Assembly: GCA_900752215.1 (NCBI GenBank)
Contig: CAADUO010000042.1
Location: 1-64,000, forward strand
Source: an uncultured Collinsella sp.
GTDB taxonomy: Bacteria; Actinomycetota; Coriobacteriia; Coriobacteriales; Coriobacteriaceae
Length of the DNA: 64,000 nt
Direction of reading: 5' to 3'
Shown: in pieces, positions 42,798-51,349 of the stretch
Position numbering within the stretch: the stretch's first letter is position 1
Layout: each line of letters starts with the position of its first letter
Position numbers and translations under genes: made by a program
Notes under the pieces: model-generated
What the model was told of the DNA's origin: nothing
The model's input: the letters and a program-made list of their open reading frames with translations, nothing else
Databases searched by the model: none

Positions 42798-44558
42798 GTG
42801 GCCGACCAGGACATCAAGATGCTCATCGAGCGCATTATGGCCGAGGCCCGGACCCATCAGTCCGCTCGCTTCTCACATGAGGTCTACGCAGACGAGCCGA
42901 TTCTCAAGACCGGCCGACAGATGCAGAACTTCCTCCCCGACCAGTACCGCAAGATGCGTGAGATATCGCGTTGGCAAGAAGACCCCAAGGGCGGCGCGGG
43001 CCGTTGGCTTTCGGAAGCCGAGCTTTTCTACCGCCAAGGCCTGCTGATGGCCGACTTTGAGGACGACTGCCCCTACAACGGCACCTTTAAGTCGTACTTT
43101 CCCACCTACAACGCCATGAGCGACCGGCAGTTGCGCGGCTACTTTACCTGGCGTGCCCAAGTGCGCCGCGGAACCGTCGAGGAAACGTCTACGTCCTTCG
43201 CCTTTCTGTATCTCTATGAGCTGATTTGCGGCATTGGCGTAGATGACCCGCTCGATGGTTTTAACAAGATCAAGGCCTTTTGGGATGCCTACCGCGCCTT
43301 CGAGCCCGACATCGACCGGTTTGCACGCGTGTGGTTGCAGGACTACGCCGTGTTCCACGGGCTTGACCCCAAGCTGCTTCGTGATTCTAAAACCGTCATG
43401 TTCGATAACGCCCTTATCGAGCTGCGGCGCGCGGCACGAGACCTTGTACCAGCACCGGCGCCGTCCGGCCAGACCCCCAAGCGTCGCAAAACCTCCGAGC
43501 CCACGCTCCCCCTTCCGCCCGATGAGGTGCACGAGGAGCGACTCATGGCCGCCATCAACGCCCTCTCCGCGTACAACCTAAGTAACTCGCGGCTCGACCG
43601 CAGCTACCACCGCGATCTGCGCCACGTGGCATGCGCCGTGTATGTCCGTATGGCGCGCTACTATGACACGCACCGAAAGACCGGTATCGTGGCGAGCTTG
43701 TTTGGGGAGGAGACGGCCATGCCCTATACCATGTTTGCCTCGGCCGTGTTCTTTGCGCCCAATCGACACGAAGACTGCGAATACCGCTTGGACCCCATCC
43801 ATATCTACCGTTGCCAAAACGGTTTTTGGGAATGCATGCGGATTCACGGCAGCAGGCAAAAGAGCAGCAAGCTTGGTGAGATAATGCGCGCCTGCGACCA
43901 ACGCCTCCGTCTGGCCCTGGACCCCGCCCACCCCCTGAAGGAAGAGAAGGTCCCCAAATATCTGGCCAAGATTATCGATGGCGAAATCGTGGCATGGCTT
44001 TCATGGGATGCCGCACATCAGCCCGTCAAGATCGATATCGACCTGAGCCAGCTGGGGCACATTCGGAGCGCCGCCGCGCAAACGCGTGAGGCGCTTTTGA
44101 TCGATGAAGAGCGCGAGGACGATGCGCTCGCAGAGGTCGATACGGTGGGCTCCGAGCAGCCGAAAGCCGAGCGCGCAGGAGACACGTTTGTCGAGCCGGT
44201 CGCGACGGCCGCAAGGCAGGACGAGGCCGACGAGCCAACCATTTCCACCGAACAGTTTGGCGTCGTGGCGCCGCTTCTCGTGCCGACGCCCCCGCTCGCA
44301 GCGGCTGCGCCCACTGACGCCGCAACCGAACTCGCGCCTGCCGCAACCGCGTACCTGCGCGCGCTCCTCGAGCAAAACGCAGCACAAGCGGCATCGGCAG
44401 TGGCGCGCTCAGGCCAGAGCGAGGATATGCTCGTCGACAGCATCAACGAGGCACTCTTTGACCTGGTGGGTGACACCGTTATCGAGTTCGGAACGGCAGG
44501 ACCGCAGATTATCGAAGATTACGAAGCCGACGTGAGAGGATACCTAGACCATGAGTGA
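42798..44558 (+). CDS. TerB-N/TerB-C domain protein
   Basis: A 586-residue protein. Residues ~25-230 match the TerB_N domain (KTGRQMQNFLPDQYRKMREI, LFYRQGLLMADFEDDC, SYFPTYNAMSDRQLRGYFTW). The C-terminal ~100 residues look like TerB_C, after a low-complexity Ala/Pro/Glu linker. Comparative studies (Anantharaman, Iyer and Aravind) linked these domains to DNA-processing systems with a P-loop ATPase and SF2 helicase, exactly the next two genes. Start is GTG with AGGAGAGGAG upstream. It overlaps the ATPase gene by eight bases. Confidence 0.82.
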   Translation: MADQDIKMLIERIMAEARTHQSARFSHEVYADEPILKTGRQMQNFLPDQYRKMREISRWQEDPKGGAGRWLSEAELFYRQGLLMADFEDDCPYNGTFKSYFPTYNAMSDRQLRGYFTWRAQVRRGTVEETSTSFAFLYLYELICGIGVDDPLDGFNKIKAFWDAYRAFEPDIDRFARVWLQDYAVFHGLDPKLLRDSKTVMFDNALIELRRAARDLVPAPAPSGQTPKRRKTSEPTLPLPPDEVHEERLMAAINALSAYNLSNSRLDRSYHRDLRHVACAVYVRMARYYDTHRKTGIVASLFGEETAMPYTMFASAVFFAPNRHEDCEYRLDPIHIYRCQNGFWECMRIHGSRQKSSKLGEIMRACDQRLRLALDPAHPLKEEKVPKYLAKIIDGEIVAWLSWDAAHQPVKIDIDLSQLGHIRSAAAQTREALLIDEEREDDALAEVDTVGSEQPKAERAGDTFVEPVATAARQDEADEPTISTEQFGVVAPLLVPTPPLAAAAPTDAATELAPAATAYLRALLEQNAAQAASAVARSGQSEDMLVDSINEALFDLVGDTVIEFGTAGPQIIEDYEADVRGYLDHE

Positions 44559-45855
44559 TACCGCATCCGCAGCGCCCCGCGTACCCAAACGCGTCGCCGC
44601 CGTTATCCTAAACTCGCTCAAGGGCGGCGTGGTCCCGCGCATCGGCCTTCCCTATATCACCGTGGGGCGCGAGGTCGAGATTCGCGCCCTGCTCACCGAT
44701 TTGAGTCTCATCGCCGATGGCGGCGCGAGCTTCCGCTTTTTAGTCGGTCGCTACGGCGCCGGTAAGAGCTTCTTACTTCAGACCATCCGCACGCACGCCA
44801 TGGGCGAGGGATTCGTCGTCGCTGATGCCGACTTGTCGCCCGAGCGACGCCTGCAGGGCGGTCAGGGGCAGGGCCTTGCCACCTACCGCGAGCTCATCCG
44901 CAATATATCGACCAAGACGCGCCCCGAGGGCGGTGCGCTCAACCTTATTCTGGATCGCTGGGTCGCCTCGTGTGCCGATGCCGACGAGTCTGCCGTCAAT
45001 GCCCAATTGGCCCCGCTCGAGGAAATGGTCCACGGCTTCGACTTCGCCCGCATGCTCCGCCGCTACCGCGCGGCCGTATCCGAGGGCGACGAAGAGGCCA
45101 TGAGCCGCGTGACCAAATGGATCCGCGGCGAATACCGCACCAAGAGCGAGGCTCGCGCCGAACTGGGCTCCTCAACCATCATCAGCGATGACGACTGGTA
45201 CGACTACGTCAAACTCATCGCGCGTTTTTTGGTTTGCAGCGGCTACAAGGGCATGCTGGTGCTCATCGACGAACTCGTGAATCTGTACAAGATTCCCAAC
45301 GCCATCACACGCCAATACAACTACGAGAAAATCCTGACCATGTACAACGACACGCTCCAGGGCAAGGCACAGTACCTGGGCATGATCATGGGCGGCACGC
45401 CAACCTCCATCGAAGACCGGCGCCGCGGCGTGTTCTCCTACGAGGCCCTGCGCAGCCGACTCGCTCAGGGCCGCTTTGCGCGCGAGGACCTTAAAGATAT
45501 GCTCGCGCCCATCATCCGCCTGCAACCACTCACCTACGAGGAGTTGCTGGTGCTGATCGAAAAACTCATGCAAATTCACGCCGGCTACTTTGGCTGGACG
45601 CCCACGCTTACCGAGAACGACTTGGTGGACTTCCTCAAGATCGAGTTCGGTCGCGTGGGAGCCGACACGCATTTGACGCCGCGTGAAGTCATTCGCGACT
45701 TTATCGAGCTGCTCGACATCCTATGCCAAAACCCCGATGCCAACGTGGCCGAGTTACTGCAAAGCGTCGGCGGCGACGCGCTGGCGCCGACAACCGCAAC
45801 AGGCGACACCGACACCGCAGGCGGCGACCGTAACTTCGCCGAATTCACCATCTAA
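44551..45855 (+). CDS. BrxD-like (DUF2791) P-loop ATPase
   Basis: A 434-residue AAA+-like ATPase. It has Walker A GRYGAGKS (residues 66-73) and Walker B GMLVLIDELVNLY, with a conserved opening VPRIGLPYITVGR. The pattern matches the DUF2791 family, which includes BrxD of type 2 BREX phage-defence systems. Here it lies between a TerB protein and a BrxHI-like helicase and no other BREX gene is present. It may act as a loader or switch for the helicase. Its stop codon forms part of a hairpin that follows. Confidence 0.82.
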   Translation: MSDTASAAPRVPKRVAAVILNSLKGGVVPRIGLPYITVGREVEIRALLTDLSLIADGGASFRFLVGRYGAGKSFLLQTIRTHAMGEGFVVADADLSPERRLQGGQGQGLATYRELIRNISTKTRPEGGALNLILDRWVASCADADESAVNAQLAPLEEMVHGFDFARMLRRYRAAVSEGDEEAMSRVTKWIRGEYRTKSEARAELGSSTIISDDDWYDYVKLIARFLVCSGYKGMLVLIDELVNLYKIPNAITRQYNYEKILTMYNDTLQGKAQYLGMIMGGTPTSIEDRRRGVFSYEALRSRLAQGRFAREDLKDMLAPIIRLQPLTYEELLVLIEKLMQIHAGYFGWTPTLTENDLVDFLKIEFGRVGADTHLTPREVIRDFIELLDILCQNPDANVAELLQSVGGDALAPTTATGDTDTAGGDRNFAEFTI

Positions 45856-45892
45856 CCTGCCAAAAAGGGACAGGTTTATTTTGGCAGGTTTT
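45854..45892. repeat. Inverted repeat between ATPase and helicase genes
   Basis: AACCTGCCAAAA at 45854-45865 pairs with TTTTGGCAGGTT at 45879-45890; the loop contains GGGACAGG. The TAA stop of the ATPase gene is inside the first arm. A T-rich stretch follows, so partial termination is possible. Confidence 0.7.
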
Positions 45893-45971
45893 ATCTGGGC
45901 AAACGTTGAGGCAGTCATGCAGCAAGCCACTGCCCACCGCGTTGAGAGATTCGCTTTTGAAAGGAGGTCCC

Positions 45972-48419
45972 GTGAACGCCTTTGACCGCTACGCCCCGTT
46001 TATCCAAGACTTCATCTACTCCCACGATTGGGAGAGTCTGCGCTCCATTCAGGTTGCGGCGTCAGATGCCATCTTTAACACACAAGACAATGTGCTCCTA
46101 ACGGCATCCACAGCTTCCGGCAAAACCGAGGCAGCCTTCTTTCCCATCCTGACCGAGTTTTGGGAGAACCCGCCCGCAAGCGTTGGCGCCCTCTACATCG
46201 GCCCCCTCAAGGCACTCATCAATGATCAGTTCGTCCGTCTCAATGACCTGTGCGAAGAAGCCGACATCCCCGTCTGGCACTGGCATGGCGATGTCTCGCA
46301 ATCGCACAAGGCTAAGCTCATCAAAAAACCGAGCGGCATCTTGCAGATTACGCCCGAGTCGCTCGAGGCACTCCTGATCCATAAGCATATGGCGATCCCG
46401 CGCATGTTCTGTGACCTGCGCTACGTGGTCATTGACGAGGTCCATTCGCTCATGCGCGGCGACCGTGGCGGGCAGACGCTCTGCCTTATCGAACGACTCT
46501 CGCGCATGGCCGGCGTGCAGCCTCGCCGCATTGGCCTTTCGGCCACCATCGGCGACCCCGAGCGCACGGGCGCTTTTCTCTCACAGGGAACGGGGCGCGA
46601 CTGCGTTATCCCCCGCTTTGAAGAACCGCGCCGCGTGTGGCGTATCTCCATGGAACACTTCTACAACTCGGGTCCCCAGGCACAGCAGCGAGGATTCGAG
46701 AGCATGGGTCCTCAAGAGGCCGAAGTGCTTGCATGCGAGCGCATTGAGGCAACGGCATCCGCGGCGCTGCCCGCATCCGGACAAGACATGCGCCACAGTG
46801 GACAGCTCACACAGGAGGAGCGCCGTCAACGTCGTGAGCGGGCACGGGGCGAGGCCGCTCCCAGAGACCGTCGCACTTCCTCGGCCCCCGAGGGCGAAGT
46901 CGACATCCCACGAGCGACCGAGCAGGCGCTTCTCAACCCCACCGACACGGCGCCCGACAACGCCGACCCCGGTATGGGCTATATCTTTGAGCATACGCGC
47001 GGCCGCAAGTGCCTGGTCTTTGCCAACTCGCGCGAGGAAGCAGAGGCCGTGTGCTCCATGCTGCGCAGCTACTGCGAGAGCCGGCACGAGCCCGACCGCT
47101 TCCTCATCCATCACGGCAATCTTTCGGCATCGTTACGCGAGACGGCAGAAGAGCTTATGCGCGACGAGGAACAGGCACAGACGACCGTCACCACCTCTAC
47201 GCTTGAGCTTGGCATCGATATCGGCCGTCTGGAGCGTGCCTTCCAGATCGACGCGCCGTTTACCGTCAGCTCCTTTTTGCAGCGAATGGGCCGCACGGGA
47301 CGCCGCGATCTTCCACCCGAGATGTGGTTCGTCATGCGCGAGGAAGAGTCCGAGCCGCGCACGATGATGCCCGAGACCATTCCGTGGAAGCTCCTGCAGG
47401 GCATCGCGCTCGTACAACTCTATCGCGAAGAAAAGTGGGTCGAGCCGCCCGAGCTCGATCGACTCCCCTACAGTCTGCTCTATCACCAGACCATGTCGAC
47501 CCTCGCCAGCACCGGAGAGCTCACGCCAGCAGAACTTGCCCAGCGCGTGCTCACGCTCAGCTATTTCCATCGCATCTCGGCCGATGACTATCGCGTGCTG
47601 CTGCGTCACCTCATTAAGATCGACCATATCCAGGTCACCGAGGGCGGCGGGCTCATCGTGGGCCTCGCGGGCGAGCGCATCATTAACAACTTTAAGTTCT
47701 ACGCCGTGTTCCAGGAAAACGAGGAGTTCACCGTCCGCAGCGAGTCGGCCGAGTTGGGCACGATTGTCAATCCGCCACCGCCCGGTGAGCGCATCGCCAT
47801 CGCCGGACACTGCTGGATTGTCGAGGAAGTGGACTGGAAGCGTCATACCGTCTTTGCCACGCAGGTCAAAGGTCGTGTGCCGGCTTACTTTGGTGACTGC
47901 CCCGGTGACATCAATACACACGTACTCGAACGCATGCGCAAGGCGCTCAACGAGCACGCGGCATATCCGTACCTTATGGGTAATGCACGGGCCCGCCTGG
48001 CGCAGGCTCGCCATACGGCCGAGATTTCGGGTGCGGGAACTAAGCCGCTCATTAACCTGGGCGGCGACACCTGGGTGCTCTTCCCCTGGCTGGGCAGCTA
48101 CGCCTTTTTGGCACTCGAGCGCATGCTCAAGATTAAGTGTGCCGCGGAGCTGGGCCTTCGCGGACTCGACCCGTCACGACCGTACTTTATGCAGTTTAAG
48201 ATGAAGGCCGACGAGGAGACGTTCTTTGAGGTGCTCGCCGCCGAGGCCGAGAAGGACTTCGACCCCATCGAGCTCGTCTATCCCGGCGAGGTGCCTTATT
48301 TTGATCGCTACGACGAGTACGTTCCCGAGGAGCTCGTGCGCAAAGGCTTCGCCGAAGGCGTGCTCGACATAGAGGGCATGAAGCAGCGCGTCCTCAGCTG
48401 GCGCATGATCAAAAAGTAG
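45972..48419 (+). CDS. Lhr/BrxHI-like SF2 DNA helicase
   Basis: An 815-residue DEAD/DEAH helicase. It shows Walker A TASTASGKT (residues 44-52), GPLKALINDQ, DEVH in VVIDEVHSLMRGDRGGQ, SATIGDP, TTSTLELGIDIG and QRMGRTGRR, followed by a long C-terminal region as in Lhr and BrxHI proteins. GTG 45972 has AAAGGAGG a few bases upstream and is clearly the start. It is the third gene of the TerB-ATPase-helicase set. Predicted to move on DNA with the ATPase; whether the set is defence or general maintenance is unknown. Confidence 0.85.
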   Translation: MNAFDRYAPFIQDFIYSHDWESLRSIQVAASDAIFNTQDNVLLTASTASGKTEAAFFPILTEFWENPPASVGALYIGPLKALINDQFVRLNDLCEEADIPVWHWHGDVSQSHKAKLIKKPSGILQITPESLEALLIHKHMAIPRMFCDLRYVVIDEVHSLMRGDRGGQTLCLIERLSRMAGVQPRRIGLSATIGDPERTGAFLSQGTGRDCVIPRFEEPRRVWRISMEHFYNSGPQAQQRGFESMGPQEAEVLACERIEATASAALPASGQDMRHSGQLTQEERRQRRERARGEAAPRDRRTSSAPEGEVDIPRATEQALLNPTDTAPDNADPGMGYIFEHTRGRKCLVFANSREEAEAVCSMLRSYCESRHEPDRFLIHHGNLSASLRETAEELMRDEEQAQTTVTTSTLELGIDIGRLERAFQIDAPFTVSSFLQRMGRTGRRDLPPEMWFVMREEESEPRTMMPETIPWKLLQGIALVQLYREEKWVEPPELDRLPYSLLYHQTMSTLASTGELTPAELAQRVLTLSYFHRISADDYRVLLRHLIKIDHIQVTEGGGLIVGLAGERIINNFKFYAVFQENEEFTVRSESAELGTIVNPPPPGERIAIAGHCWIVEEVDWKRHTVFATQVKGRVPAYFGDCPGDINTHVLERMRKALNEHAAYPYLMGNARARLAQARHTAEISGAGTKPLINLGGDTWVLFPWLGSYAFLALERMLKIKCAAELGLRGLDPSRPYFMQFKMKADEETFFEVLAAEAEKDFDPIELVYPGEVPYFDRYDEYVPEELVRKGFAEGVLDIEGMKQRVLSWRMIKK

Positions 48420-48447
48420 TTAAAAAGCCCCGTCCAAAAAGACTGAT

Positions 48448-48484
48448 GGAAAGGCCCGCCACGAGTAGGCTAGTCGTGGCGGGC
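48448..48484 (-). terminator. Terminator of the spermidine synthase-like gene
   Basis: GCCCGCCACGA and TCGTGGCGGGC form an 11-bp perfect stem, followed on the minus strand by CTTT. The gene stop codon (48470-48472) lies in the hairpin loop, so its last codons are within the stem. Confidence 0.7.
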
Positions 48485-49345
48485 AGTGCCGAGGAAGCCG
48501 GCATCGAAGGGCACGGCTTCGGCAAAGGCATAGTCGCCGTCGCTGGCGATGAGCAGGTAGTTCTCCTCGCCACCGAACTCCGCATCGCCACATGGGACCA
48601 CCCAAGCATGGGCAAACACCTCGAGTGCCGTGGCAGCGCAGTCGCGCAGGAACGTCACATCGCTCCCCTCGTTTGCGCTCACGATATTGGCCACGTAGAT
48701 ACCCCCGGGGTTCAGGCTGCCTCGCACCAGGCGCAGCGCCTCAACGGTCGACAGCTCGCGTACGGGCTCGGCACCGCCAAAGCAATCGCTCACGACCACG
48801 TCGTAGCGACGATGGCCCACGCTCGTCACGCCCAGATATGAGCGAGCCTCGGCGGTAATCACCCGCAGGCGATCGCCCGCCGCGTGCTCCAGCTCGTCTA
48901 GGTAGAACCAGCGGCGCGCCAGGCGCGTAATCTCTCCGTCATACTCGATGACATCCATGCGCAAGCCCTCGTGCGACATCAGAGCGAACTTAGGATAGGC
49001 AAACCCGCCGCCGCCCAGCATAAGCATACGGTCGATGCCGTGGCCATAAGCGTCGCGCATCGCATCCTCGGACTCAAACACGTCGTCAAACGCACGATAG
49101 TACACAAAGACGGGCTCTGCCCAACGCTCGCCAACGTAGCTTGCGCTTTGGTAGACGCCGCCTTGCACCAACACGCGAATCTCATCGCCGCCCTCATCGT
49201 GCACGCGTTTCACACGCGCCAACCCATTGCGGGTTCGCGCAACCTGCAGACAGGCAGCACGAACAGCGACGGCGGCCGCACCAAGCGCCGCGGCTCCCAG
49301 AGCAACGCCGGCAACGACGCCGGCAGAAACACTCGGCTTGTTCAT
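48470..49345 (-). CDS. Spermidine synthase-like protein, membrane-anchored
   Basis: A 291-residue protein with an N-terminal hydrophobic segment (VAGVALGAAALGAAAVAV) and a Rossmann methyltransferase-type fold: LMLGGGGFAYPKFAL (nucleotide/AdoMet-binding glycine motif), VIEYDGEITRLAR, DVVVSDCFGGAEPV. The pattern resembles polyamine aminopropyltransferases. Similar single-pass or fused forms in bacteria often have unproven activity. It is tightly coupled to the preceding elp3 (stop codon adjacent to the ATG). Confidence 0.72.
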   Translation of the reverse strand: MNKPSVSAGVVAGVALGAAALGAAAVAVRAACLQVARTRNGLARVKRVHDEGGDEIRVLVQGGVYQSASYVGERWAEPVFVYYRAFDDVFESEDAMRDAYGHGIDRMLMLGGGGFAYPKFALMSHEGLRMDVIEYDGEITRLARRWFYLDELEHAAGDRLRVITAEARSYLGVTSVGHRRYDVVVSDCFGGAEPVRELSTVEALRLVRGSLNPGGIYVANIVSANEGSDVTFLRDCAATALEVFAHAWVVPCGDAEFGGEENYLLIASDGDYAFAEAVPFDAGFLGTARHD

Positions 49346-51253
49346 CTAGAGCTCCTTTTGCAGATAAAGGCCATGGTCATAAAATCCAAGATGGCGATAG
49401 TACTCGCGCGTACCGATCGCGCTAATCACGTTGATGCGCGCATAACCCGCATCCCGGGCAATCTCGCACGCACGCTCAACGAGCAAACGCCCCAACCCGT
49501 GATGCTGCGCCGCCTGGCCTTGATCCCCCACGCGCGCCGCCATGCCATACACGTGCACCTCGCGAATCATCGCCTCGTCCGGCGTCGTCGGCAACTCATC
49601 CGCATGCGCGGTGACAAAGGCGCGATCGGGCAGGGACAGGCGCAAAAAACCCGCGATCTTGCCTTCGGGCGTCACCCACTGCAAAAAGCGCTCGTGCGTC
49701 ACCGGCGTCTCGTACGCCACTTCCTCGTCAAGGGTCAACTCGTCCAGGTCGGCACCCGCCGTGCTGATCTCGCGATAGCGGATCTCACGCACCGTCGCGC
49801 CTTCCCCACGAGCCGCCAAGCGGTTTTCGACGAGCTGACGCAGGTTGGGTTTCTTGTTGCCCGCCATGATGTCGTCGGAGCTAAAGTCGCGAATCATGCG
49901 ACTGATGCGGCAGAACGCTGGCGTCACCACGATGTCGTCGGCCAACACATCGAGCAGCTCTTCCTCGGTATAGGGGCGCCACTCGCCGCGCTCATAGAGG
50001 CCCACCAGACGCGAGCCCTCGATGAGCGCGCACGGGTAGACCTTGACCTCGTCGGGCATAAAGGCCCCCTCGGTCATAAAGCGCTCGTAGTCGCGCTTGT
50101 CCCCCTCGGGCGTAGCGCCCAGCAAGTTGAGCATAAAATGCGCGTGGATCTTAAAGCCAAACAGACGCGCAAGCGAAAACGCCCGCTCGATCTGCGCCAC
50201 CGAAATGCGACGCTCGTTGATATCGAGCAGGTGCTGGTCAAGGCTTTGGATACCCATCTGAATCTTGGTGCAGCCCAGGCGACGAATGAGCGTGAGCGCC
50301 TGTGGCGTCACGGCATCGGGGCGCGTCTCGATAACGAGCCCCACCACGCGATGCTTCGCCGTCTCGTTGATGCGCTGCTGACGTTCAAGCTCCTCCATCG
50401 TGGTCGTCTGCCACTCGGCGACCTCGCCCCACGGCGTACCGGGACCGTACAGACGACGCACCGCGCGGTAATAGCCACCCACGGCAGCATCCACACGTCC
50501 CTGCTCGTCGGCAACGCCGGCAGCAAGCTCGACCTCGTCGGTCGCAATACCGGCGGCCCGATAGCGCTCACGACGCTCCGCCACCACCGGCGGCAAGGCA
50601 TCGGCGGGAGCGTCATCGAGTAGACGCCCTGCCTCGGCACGGCTGATACCCGGGCGCGCCAACATGGGATTAGCCGCCACGCCGGCGACGGCATCGTCAT
50701 TGAGCGCACGGAAGAGCTCCGACATAAACCATGTCTGATAGCCTTCCGGATAGTCGCTCCAGGTACCGCCAAGCACAATGAGCTCGATTTTATCGGTCGC
50801 ATGACCCATCTGCGAAAGCGCGGTCAGGCGAGCGCTCACCTGCAGATACGGGTCGAAGCAGTTTTGCTCCGCACGGGCGCATGCCGGCTCGGCGTGCAGA
50901 TAGCTCTTGGGCATGCGCAGATCGTTGGGACAAAACAGGCAATCGCCCGAGCACGGCCACGGCTTGGTGATGACGGTAATGGTCGCCACGCCCGAGGCCG
51001 TTCGGCGCGGCTTCATACGCAGCACCTGCAGCAGTCGACGTTCCAGCTCGGCATCGACATTCCACCCAGCCCAACGAGCCGGCTCCTCGCGCTTCACCCG
51101 CTGGTAAAACGGCAGCAGGCGGCGCTTGGCCAAATCGCGTTTGTCGGCACCCTCACGGCGCGCCTCGGCATGTATCAATTTGACGAGTGCCTTGTCGTCT
51201 ACGGTCTCGCCGTGACGCAGAGCATCGAGTATGTTCAAGATAATCTGTTCCAT
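49346..51253 (-). CDS. Elp3 tRNA uridine(34) modification enzyme
   Basis: A 635-residue radical-SAM/acetyltransferase. The cluster motif CSGDCLFCP (residues 101-109) binds the [4Fe-4S] cluster with AdoMet, and the C-terminal ~120 residues form a GNAT domain (AQHHGLGRLLVERACEIARD, REYYRHLGFYDHGLYLQ). Elp3 acetylates wobble uridines of tRNAs. Stand-alone bacterial Elp3 is known in several anaerobes. The ATG follows a TACAAT element by only six bases, suggesting a leaderless mRNA. It precedes the spermidine synthase-like gene. Confidence 0.9.
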   Translation of the reverse strand: MEQIILNILDALRHGETVDDKALVKLIHAEARREGADKRDLAKRRLLPFYQRVKREEPARWAGWNVDAELERRLLQVLRMKPRRTASGVATITVITKPWPCSGDCLFCPNDLRMPKSYLHAEPACARAEQNCFDPYLQVSARLTALSQMGHATDKIELIVLGGTWSDYPEGYQTWFMSELFRALNDDAVAGVAANPMLARPGISRAEAGRLLDDAPADALPPVVAERRERYRAAGIATDEVELAAGVADEQGRVDAAVGGYYRAVRRLYGPGTPWGEVAEWQTTTMEELERQQRINETAKHRVVGLVIETRPDAVTPQALTLIRRLGCTKIQMGIQSLDQHLLDINERRISVAQIERAFSLARLFGFKIHAHFMLNLLGATPEGDKRDYERFMTEGAFMPDEVKVYPCALIEGSRLVGLYERGEWRPYTEEELLDVLADDIVVTPAFCRISRMIRDFSSDDIMAGNKKPNLRQLVENRLAARGEGATVREIRYREISTAGADLDELTLDEEVAYETPVTHERFLQWVTPEGKIAGFLRLSLPDRAFVTAHADELPTTPDEAMIREVHVYGMAARVGDQGQAAQHHGLGRLLVERACEIARDAGYARINVISAIGTREYYRHLGFYDHGLYLQKEL

Positions 51254-51259
51254 GCCCCC

Positions 51260-51265
51260 ATTGTA
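51260..51265 (-). promoter_or_regulatory. -10 element directly before elp3, likely leaderless
   Basis: TACAAT on the minus strand is followed by six bases and then the ATG. A start site 6-7 bases downstream of the -10 would be at or next to the A of ATG. GGGGG just upstream of the ATG is too close to act as a ribosome site. -35 is poor. Confidence 0.45.
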
Positions 51266-51304
51266 AAGGCAAAGGCGCCGGAGCCAGTCACGGCTCCGGC
51301 GCCT
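51264..51304 (-). terminator. Terminator after the DUF4097 gene
   Basis: AGGCGCCGGAGCC pairs perfectly with GGCTCCGGCGCCT (13 bp) across a six-base loop, followed on the minus strand by TTTGCCTTT. Its tail overlaps the elp3 -10 by two bases. Confidence 0.85.
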
Positions 51305-51349
51305 CCATCAAAGAGCATGCCTATATGTACCGATCTCCGAAAACCGCTG

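Noticed and set aside
42798..48419. Full type 2 BREX system
   Set aside because: Only BrxD- and BrxHI-like genes occur; the methylase, PglZ and BrxC components are absent from the flanks.
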